A stretch of DNA of 12,376 bases, from NCBI GenBank assembly GCA_046074645.1, contig JBJTOP010000139.1:1-12376 (forward strand), written 5' to 3'. The translations under genes and the position numbers were made by a program. This DNA is from SXXK01 sp046074645 (GTDB lineage Bacteria > Planctomycetota > Planctomycetia > Planctomycetales > Planctomycetaceae). The notes beneath the pieces were generated by a model, which was given only the letters and a program-made list of their open reading frames with translations, had not been told where the DNA came from and ran no database searches. Positions 6,690-12,376 of this stretch are shown piece by piece (the stretch's first letter is position 1; every line of letters begins with the position of its first letter).

Positions 6690-8201
6690 ATGCTGATGGC
6701 ACTTTACAGGCTTGTCTTCGTCCTGTGTCTGCTGCCTGCAGCAGCCATACCCACAGCCCTGCGTCCCGGTGACGCCCCGATCGCTCCCCGGGAATTTCGC
6801 GCGGCGTGGGTTGCCACGCTCGACAACATCGACTGGCCATCCAAACCTGGCCTGACGACCGCCGAACAGCACAATGAAATTCGCCGCATTCTGGATGTCG
6901 CCGTCAAACTGAAACTCAATGCCGTCATCCTCCAGGTCCGCTCCGCTGCCGACGCCATCTACCCCTCGAAACTGGAACCCTGGAGCCGCGTCCTCTCGGG
7001 CACGCAGGGCAGGCAAACCGACACGGCCTGGGATCCGCTCCGCGCATGGATCGAAGAATCACATCATCGGGGTATCGAACTGCACGCATGGCTGAATCCC
7101 TGTCGAGCCCACGTGGGCACTGTCGCACCAGCTGCAGGACACATCTCCCGAACTCAGCCCGAACTTGTCGTGCAGTACGATCGTTTCATCTGGTTCGATC
7201 CCGGCATTCCGGCTGCCGCAGAACACATTCTGTCTGTCTTCCGTGACGTCACCGAACGCTACGACATCGATGGAATTCACGTCGATGACTATTTCTATCC
7301 CTACCCTGTTCAGCGAACTGGCCGCACACTCCCGTTTCCCGACGAGAATTCATGGAGCCGCTATGTGGATGACGGCGGCAGGCTTTCGCGCGAAGACTGG
7401 CGACGCCAAAACGTCAACACACTTGTCCGCCGCATTCACGAACAAACACATCAGCTCAAGCCGGGTATTCGCTTCGGGATTTCTCCGTTTGGCATCAGTC
7501 GTCCCGGTGTTGCTTCCGGGATCACCGGCTTTGACCAGTTCACCGGCATCTACGCCGACCCGGTGCTGTGGCTTCGCGAGGGCTGGTGCGATTACCTCAG
7601 CCCGCAGCTCTACTGGCCCATCGCTCAAAAAGCGCAAAGTTTTCCGGTCCTTCTGGAGTCGTGGCGGCGCCAAAATCCGCTCAACATTCCCATCTGGCCA
7701 GGACTCTTCACCAGTCGTGTCGGTGCCCGGGAAAAATCCTGGAGCCCCGACGAAATCCTGCGCCAGATCGAACTCTGCCGCCATCAGAATTCCGTCCCGG
7801 GACAGATTCACTTCAGCTTTCAGGCACTGCTGCAGGATCCTCAGCAAATCACCTCGAAACTCACCAGCGGCGTCTACAGCTCTGCTGCCCTGCCACCTGC
7901 CGTCAAACAGCCACCACAACCTCCGCCAGCGGCCCCGCAGCTCAGGCTCAACTCCCCCGAATCCCGCATCGATCTCGTCACAACAGCTGCCGAAAAAGTC
8001 GCTGCCCCGGGCAATCTGCGCACCATCGCCAGCTGGACATTCAACGGAAAACTCTGGACATTCAGCGCCCAGCCAGCCGCTCGCCCCGGCATTTCATTCA
8101 CGCCCGAAACCCTGCGCGCTGTTGTTTCAGTCGTCGATCGCTGGGGACAGGAAAGCGAGCGCACCACACTGGAATTGCACCCTCCCCGGCCTTCCAGGTG
8201 A
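6690..8201 (+). CDS. GHL10 family glycoside-hydrolase-like protein (DUF187/YngK type), secreted
   Basis: The 503-residue product starts with a hydrophobic leader (about residues 3-23) that looks like a signal peptide. Residues about 33-380 form a GHL10-type TIM barrel: E-F-R-A-A-W-V-A-T near 35-43, L-N-A-V-I-L-Q-V-R near 76-84, H-A-W-L-N-P near 132-137, I-D-G-I-H-V-D-D-Y-F-Y-P near 193-204, and D-Y-L-S-P-Q-L-Y-W near 301-309. D199/D200 are the likely active-site acids. After a Pro-rich linker (about 402-420) comes a small beta-rich domain (about 425-497). The family is thought to act on polysaccharides or peptidoglycan-related glycans; the substrate is not known here. ATGs at 6690 and 6696 are both possible, and a TTG further up at 6642 would place residues before the signal. 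The ribosome binding site is weak. Confidence 0.88.
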   Translation: MLMALYRLVFVLCLLPAAAIPTALRPGDAPIAPREFRAAWVATLDNIDWPSKPGLTTAEQHNEIRRILDVAVKLKLNAVILQVRSAADAIYPSKLEPWSRVLSGTQGRQTDTAWDPLRAWIEESHHRGIELHAWLNPCRAHVGTVAPAAGHISRTQPELVVQYDRFIWFDPGIPAAAEHILSVFRDVTERYDIDGIHVDDYFYPYPVQRTGRTLPFPDENSWSRYVDDGGRLSREDWRRQNVNTLVRRIHEQTHQLKPGIRFGISPFGISRPGVASGITGFDQFTGIYADPVLWLREGWCDYLSPQLYWPIAQKAQSFPVLLESWRRQNPLNIPIWPGLFTSRVGAREKSWSPDEILRQIELCRHQNSVPGQIHFSFQALLQDPQQITSKLTSGVYSSAALPPAVKQPPQPPPAAPQLRLNSPESRIDLVTTAAEKVAAPGNLRTIASWTFNGKLWTFSAQPAARPGISFTPETLRAVVSVVDRWGQESERTTLELHPPRPSR

Positions 8202-8276
8202 TATTTCAGTTGCCAGCGCGACGGATTCCTGCAACGATGGATCGCCCACCGCACCACCACGCGGTACGCCAACTTC

Positions 8277-8280
8277 GGAG
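8277..8280 (+). promoter_or_regulatory. Ribosome binding site for the heme-binding propeller protein
   Basis: GGAG lies 9 bases before the ATG at 8290. It supports this start over the much longer open frame that runs back inside the GHL10 gene. The 88-base gap before it also holds a small hairpin (ACCGC 8248-8252, GCGGT 8261-8265) with no T-run. Confidence 0.5.
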
Positions 8281-8289
8281 AACATCTCA

Positions 8290-11200
8290 ATGCGCCAGTG
8301 GTTCAAAGGTCTCGTCGTTGCAGGTCTGATCTCGTTCAGCGCCGTCTCTGTCCCGGCAGATGAACGGATTCCCCATGCCCAGGATCGACCTCCGGGACCG
8401 CCGCTCAGCCCCGCAGAAGCCATCGCCAAAATGAAGGTGCCGGATGGCTTCACGGTGGAACTCATCGCCGCAGAACCTGACGTCGTCAACCCCGTGGCCA
8501 TGACCATCGACGAACGCGGCCGATACTGGATCGCCGAATCTCTGGAATACCCGCGTCGCCAGCCGGGACCGGGAAAAGACCGCATCCGCATTCTTGAAGA
8601 TACTGACGGGGATGGGCGGGTTGACAAAACCAGCGTGTTTCTTGAGGGCCTCAATATTCCCAGTGGCATCGCCGTCGGCCACGGAGGTGTCTGGATCGCC
8701 AACTCACCCGATCTCCTCTTCGTCCAGGACTCCGATGGGGATGGCAAAGCTGATCGACAGGAAGTTGTGGTCACCGGTTTTGGACGCGACGATACCCACG
8801 AACTCCCCAACTCACTCACCTGGGGCCACGATGGCTGGCTCTACGGACTCAACGGTGTCTTCAATCCTTCCCACGTGACCTACGGAACTGCCAATCCCAA
8901 CTACCGTGAAGGCCAGCAGCCGTGGGACTTCACGTGTGCCATGTTCCGCATCCACCCCCGCACAAAGGAGTTTCAGATCTTTTGCGAGGGGACCAGCAAT
9001 CCATGGGGGATCGCCTTTAATGATCATGGCGAAGCGTTCGTCAGCGCCTGCGTCATCGATCATCTCTGGCATCTCACGCAAACCGGCTACTACCATCGCC
9101 AGGGTGGCCCGTATCCACCATTCACATGGAAGATCGAAAGCATCGTTGATTACCGCCACCAGAAGGCAGCCTATTGCGGCATTCACTGGTACGACAGTGA
9201 TGCGTACCCAGAGCAATACCGTCGCCGCCTTTACATGGGCAACATTCATGGCGGCTGTATCAACACAGACCGTATCGAACGCCGAAATGCAACCTACCAC
9301 GGTGCATCCGAAGCTGACCTGCTCACCGCCAACGACGCATGGTTCATGCCGGTTGTTCAGAAAACCGGTCCCGATGGCTGTCTCTGCATTCTCGACTGGT
9401 ATGACCGCTATCACTGCTATCAGGACGCCAATCGAGATCCCGGCGGCATTGACCGACTTCGCGGAAGGCTCTATCGCATTCGCTATCGAGATGTTCCCCG
9501 AGTCGGCCCGTTCGACCTCAGCAAAGCCTCAGACGCACAGCTCACCGCGATGCTTGCCGACGGCAACGGCTATCGTCGCGAGACTGCTCAGCGACTCCTC
9601 GCAGAAAGACTCTTCGATCAGAATGCCGGGAATGTCGCCAGGCTGCTCGAAGACACCATCCGCAGCACCGCGTCCACCGAGACCCGCCTCCGCGCCTTTG
9701 GAATTCTTGCCGGAATGCAGCAGCTTCCCGAGTCGCTGCATCTGGATCTGCTCCGGGATTCCGATCCTGTGCTTCGTGGCTGGGCCGTGCGCGCTGCCGG
9801 CGACCTGCCACAACTCAGCCAGCCACTGCTCGACACCATCACTCAGCTGCAGTCCGATCCGGATCCATCCGTGCGTCTGCAGACTGCCATCACCGCCGCC
9901 CGCAAACCTCGGCTTCCCGTTGTTCCAATCCTCGTCTCCGTGCTCGCACAGGCCGCCAGTGATCCGCTCACGCCGCGGATCGTCTGGCAGAATCTGCACC
10001 CGCTGCTGGAAACACACACCGCCGAATTCGCTGCGGAAGTCGAACGTTCCGGATCCGGCCAGTCCGGCTATCCTCAGCCAGTCCTCGACCTGCTTCCCCG
10101 CACCGCCGATCGTCTGCTCTCCGCCGCTCAGCCCGATACCGCTGCCATCGCCGGTCTGCTCAGACTGCTGCTCCGCCAGCCAGCCACCGCTGCGGCCGCT
10201 GACCAGTGTCTGCAGCTGCTCACCAGCCGCGTGCTTTCCGGTGAAGTCCGCGATACCGCCTTCGAAAATCTTCGCGGTCAGCTCGAAGCAACCCTGCAGC
10301 AGACGTCTGCCAGTGTCCTCAGCAACAGTCCATCTCCAGCTGCCGTTTCGGCCCTCGAACTTGGTGCCGTGCTCCGACTGCCCTCGGCCCTCGACACCGC
10401 CCGTCAGGTCCTGGCATCCACGGCCGCAGAACCCATTCGCGTACGGATGCTTCAGGCCCTGCTGGCAGCCGAATGGGATGGTGCTCCTGCTGCCGCCGAA
10501 ACTTTCCTGAAAGCCTCCACATCCGCCGATATACGCCGCCGCATCCTGCAAAGTCTCGGACGCAGCGACGCCAAAGCAGCCTGGCAGGTCGCCCTCAATG
10601 TCATGCCCCTGCTCCCGGAAGATCTTCGCCCTGCCGCAGTTGAACTCCTGACCGATCGACAGGACTCCGCCATCGCACTGATGGAACAGGTTCGGGACGG
10701 CAAACTGCAGTCCTCTGTCATCAATGCCAATCAGGCCGCCAAAATGACTCGTATCCGCAGTCGCGAACTGGCGGATCTCGTGGCCCGGCACTGGGGTTCA
10801 GTCCGCACCGAACGTGATCCCGCCAGACAGGAACTCATCAGCCGCATGAGAAATGAACTCCGCATCAGCCACGGAGATCCGGCTGCCGGTCGAGCCGTCT
10901 TTCGCAGAGTCTGTGCACAGTGCCATAAGATGTACGGTGAAGGCGCTGAAGTCGGTCCCGATATCACCCGCAATGGCAGAGCATCCTTCGAACAGCTGAT
11001 CTCTAATGTGTTCGACCCCAGTCTGGTCATCGGGTCCGCGTACCAGGCCCAGACTGTGGTCACCACGGCAGGACGCGTCGTCACCGGACTCCTCGTTGAA
11101 AACAGCCCCCAGCGCGTGGTCCTCAAAGTTCAGGGGGATAAGCAGGAAGTCATTCCCCGGGATGAAGTTGAAGAACAAAAAACCAGCCCGCTGTCGCTCA

Positions 11201-11769
11201 TGCCCGAAGGCCTCGAAAAACAACTCCAGCCCCAGGAACTGCACGACCTGTTCGCCTGGCTCACACTCGATCGACCTCCGGAAGATCCCGCCGCTCGCTT
11301 CCTGCCTGGTTCCCGCATCGAACCCGGCCGGACTGCCGACGCGAAACAGTTCGCCACGCTCGTTGAACAGCTGCTTCCCGGTGTCCGCATCCCTGCCTCC
11401 GGAGAAGGGGGTGTGGAACTGATCACAACCTATCACGGCCGTCCAGCACTTCGCACACACCCCGTTTCCCGCAGCCAGCCCTGCAAGCTCGAAACTCAAC
11501 TGCTCCTGCCAACAGCGAAAAAGGTCAAACTCATCGTCTCTGTCGCTTCACACGACCAGGGCGACTGGCAGCTGGCGGTCATTGTCAATGGGCAGTCCCG
11601 ACACCAGTCCAACATTCGCCACGATGCTGGAAAAGTTGTTTGGCGCGATGTGAGCATTGATCTGTCAGATTTGGCCGGACAGGAGGTTCGCGTGGAACTG
11701 CTGAATCGCGCCAACGACTGGGCTAACGAATTCGGATTCTGGAATGGGCTCCAGGTGGTCGCCGAATAG
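8290..11769 (+). CDS. PVC-type heme-binding protein: propeller dehydrogenase domain, HEAT-like repeats, cytochrome c-type domain
   Basis: The 1159-residue product has a Sec signal (1-23, cleavage after V-P-A). Residues about 45-400 form the planctomycete/verrucomicrobial 'putative membrane-bound dehydrogenase' propeller (TIGR02604 type), with two calcium-loop-like motifs D104-T-D-G-D-G and D147-S-D-G-D-G. Residues about 409-835 are HEAT-like helical repeats. Residues about 855-995 are the PVC heme-binding domain (TIGR02603 type): C875-A-Q-C878-H879 binds heme c covalently, and M971 in S-L-M-P-E-G-L is a plausible distal ligand. Residues about 1000-1159 are a beta-rich tail, possibly carbohydrate binding. 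The family is inferred to oxidise sugars or alcohols in the periplasm and pass electrons to cytochrome c; the substrate is unproven. It lies 88 bases after the GHL10 gene on the same strand and may be co-transcribed. Confidence 0.93.
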   Translation: MRQWFKGLVVAGLISFSAVSVPADERIPHAQDRPPGPPLSPAEAIAKMKVPDGFTVELIAAEPDVVNPVAMTIDERGRYWIAESLEYPRRQPGPGKDRIRILEDTDGDGRVDKTSVFLEGLNIPSGIAVGHGGVWIANSPDLLFVQDSDGDGKADRQEVVVTGFGRDDTHELPNSLTWGHDGWLYGLNGVFNPSHVTYGTANPNYREGQQPWDFTCAMFRIHPRTKEFQIFCEGTSNPWGIAFNDHGEAFVSACVIDHLWHLTQTGYYHRQGGPYPPFTWKIESIVDYRHQKAAYCGIHWYDSDAYPEQYRRRLYMGNIHGGCINTDRIERRNATYHGASEADLLTANDAWFMPVVQKTGPDGCLCILDWYDRYHCYQDANRDPGGIDRLRGRLYRIRYRDVPRVGPFDLSKASDAQLTAMLADGNGYRRETAQRLLAERLFDQNAGNVARLLEDTIRSTASTETRLRAFGILAGMQQLPESLHLDLLRDSDPVLRGWAVRAAGDLPQLSQPLLDTITQLQSDPDPSVRLQTAITAARKPRLPVVPILVSVLAQAASDPLTPRIVWQNLHPLLETHTAEFAAEVERSGSGQSGYPQPVLDLLPRTADRLLSAAQPDTAAIAGLLRLLLRQPATAAAADQCLQLLTSRVLSGEVRDTAFENLRGQLEATLQQTSASVLSNSPSPAAVSALELGAVLRLPSALDTARQVLASTAAEPIRVRMLQALLAAEWDGAPAAAETFLKASTSADIRRRILQSLGRSDAKAAWQVALNVMPLLPEDLRPAAVELLTDRQDSAIALMEQVRDGKLQSSVINANQAAKMTRIRSRELADLVARHWGSVRTERDPARQELISRMRNELRISHGDPAAGRAVFRRVCAQCHKMYGEGAEVGPDITRNGRASFEQLISNVFDPSLVIGSAYQAQTVVTTAGRVVTGLLVENSPQRVVLKVQGDKQEVIPRDEVEEQKTSPLSLMPEGLEKQLQPQELHDLFAWLTLDRPPEDPAARFLPGSRIEPGRTADAKQFATLVEQLLPGVRIPASGEGGVELITTYHGRPALRTHPVSRSQPCKLETQLLLPTAKKVKLIVSVASHDQGDWQLAVIVNGQSRHQSNIRHDAGKVVWRDVSIDLSDLAGQEVRVELLNRANDWANEFGFWNGLQVVAE

Positions 11770-11799
11770 AGGTCTGCTCCGCTGTGGAGGCTCAGTCAG

Positions 11800-12376
11800 T
11801 TACTCATCATGTGGATACTGTTTGGGCCGCTTGCCTTCCTGAGAAACCGTTCGAGGATACTTCCGTGAAGGAACCGGCTGTTGCGGCTTCTGACGCGGCT
11901 TTGTGATGCTGAACAACCATTCGTCACCCCAGTCGAAAAGATAGAACAGCCGCCGCCCGCTGGGGGCCGGCAGAGTATCACAGATTCGTCGATTGAAAGT
12001 CTGACCACCGTTCTCATAGTCTACGCTGAAGTCATCGTCGTCATCGTCGTCATCATCATCATCAACGTCGTCGTCGTCCTGTGTGCCATTGTCGGGGAAC
12101 ACAATTGATGTGATTGATTTGGTAGCTGAAGAAAACGCAGGGGTTAAAGAATCGAAGTTGAACTCAAAATCTTCTTTCTGTTCCCTGTCGTCCTGCAGGT
12201 AAGTCCTTGCCGCTCCGCTTGCTCTTCTGGAGTAGAAGAAACTGAAGAGGTGATCATCTTCAAACCTGACAGCTTTCTGAATGGCCCGATGCAGATCTGC
12301 GAGGGTGTCTGTTTCTTCGATTTCAATCTCAGCAGACCACGGATCCTCTGCGCCCACGCCGAACTCGAGACAGACT
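11800..12376 (-). CDS. Plasmid pRiA4b ORF-3-like family protein, N-terminus cut by window edge
   Basis: The frame stays open to the window end, so the true start lies beyond 12376; a GTG at 12357 is possible but would cut into the domain's first strand (V-C-L-E-F upstream reads as coding). The family hallmarks are visible: T-L-A-D-L-H-R-A-I-Q, then D-D-H-L-F-S-F-F, and later F-D-W-G-D-E-W-L-F-S-I. These small proteins occur on plasmids, transposons and chromosomes; their biochemical function is unknown. Between the conserved halves sits an acidic insert of fifteen Asp interrupted by one Val. The C-terminal 30 residues or so are basic and Pro/Lys/Arg/Gln-rich. The gene converges on the heme protein gene with 30 bases between the stops, and no clear terminator is seen in that gap. 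Confidence 0.72.
   Translation of the reverse strand, partial: VCLEFGVGAEDPWSAEIEIEETDTLADLHRAIQKAVRFEDDHLFSFFYSRRASGAARTYLQDDREQKEDFEFNFDSLTPAFSSATKSITSIVFPDNGTQDDDDVDDDDDDDDDDDFSVDYENGGQTFNRRICDTLPAPSGRRLFYLFDWGDEWLFSITKPRQKPQQPVPSRKYPRTVSQEGKRPKQYPHDE
12031..12078 (-). repeat. GAY triplet repeat encoding a poly-aspartate run
   Basis: Sixteen consecutive triplets in the reading frame of the minus-strand gene: four GAC, one GTT, then eleven mixed GAC/GAT, giving D4-V-D11. Codons are mixed GAT and GAC, so the tract is partly degenerate rather than a pure microsatellite. Its length could vary between strains by slippage. Confidence 0.85.

Noticed and set aside
7165..8289. Long upstream extension of the heme protein's reading frame
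   Set aside because: It overlaps the GHL10 gene in another frame, encodes Ser/Pro-rich low-information sequence and no family match; the signal peptide and RBS place the start at 8290.
8906..10510. 534-codon plus-strand frame inside the heme protein gene
   Set aside because: Ser/Pro/Arg-rich out-of-frame reading of a confident gene.
9529..10791. 420-codon open frame on the minus strand
   Set aside because: It lies opposite the HEAT-repeat part of the heme protein, which reads clearly on plus; the product is Gly/Gln-rich with no recognisable domain, a typical high-GC shadow.
11770..11799. Bidirectional terminator between the convergent genes
   Set aside because: Only a 4-bp CTCC/GGAG stem is visible and there is no T-run on either side.

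Overview
The window looks like chromosomal DNA from a planctomycete (Planctomycetota, PVC group). The grounds are family content: a large secreted protein combining a beta-propeller dehydrogenase-like domain, HEAT-like repeats and a C-x-x-C-H heme site, a layout characteristic of Planctomycetes and Verrucomicrobia; a membrane-anchored squalene-cyclase-like alpha-barrel protein coupled to an ExbD; and a GHL10 glycoside-hydrolase-like lipoprotein/secreted enzyme. No rRNA, tRNA, CRISPR array, integrase or transposase is visible, and no species can be named from the sequence alone.

Layout. Positions 1-351 hold no convincing gene but contain a pair of inverted, near-identical hairpin units (40-72 and 115-147) and a third partial copy. 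Positions 352-6413 carry five minus-strand genes that probably form one transcription unit, read from right to left: a secreted alpha/beta hydrolase (6413-5142), a beta-lactamase-fold serine hydrolase (5134-4034), an HpcH/HpaI-type aldolase (4025-3267), ExbD (3149-2712) and the anchored alpha-barrel protein (2715-352). Gaps are 7, about 8 and 117 bases, and the last two genes overlap by ATGA. The 117-base gap could divide the unit into an enzymatic part and an envelope part.

Positions 6414-6689 are a divergent intergenic region. To its right, on the plus strand, are the GHL10-type glycoside-hydrolase-like enzyme (6690-8201) and, 88 bases on, the 1159-residue heme-binding propeller protein (8290-11769). 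Both carry Sec-type signals and could work together outside the cytoplasm on polysaccharide breakdown and oxidation. A convergent minus-strand gene of the plasmid pRiA4b ORF-3-like family (11800 to beyond the window end) is cut by the window edge and contains a long aspartate run encoded by a GAY triplet repeat.

The most unusual items are the inverted hairpin pair, whose stem differences are compensatory, and the ExbD/alpha-barrel pair, which lacks an ExbB in view and whose partner has a TonB-like plan (membrane anchor, long Pro/Ala/Glu-rich linker, folded C-terminal domain). Neither is proven to be a new system; both are testable.
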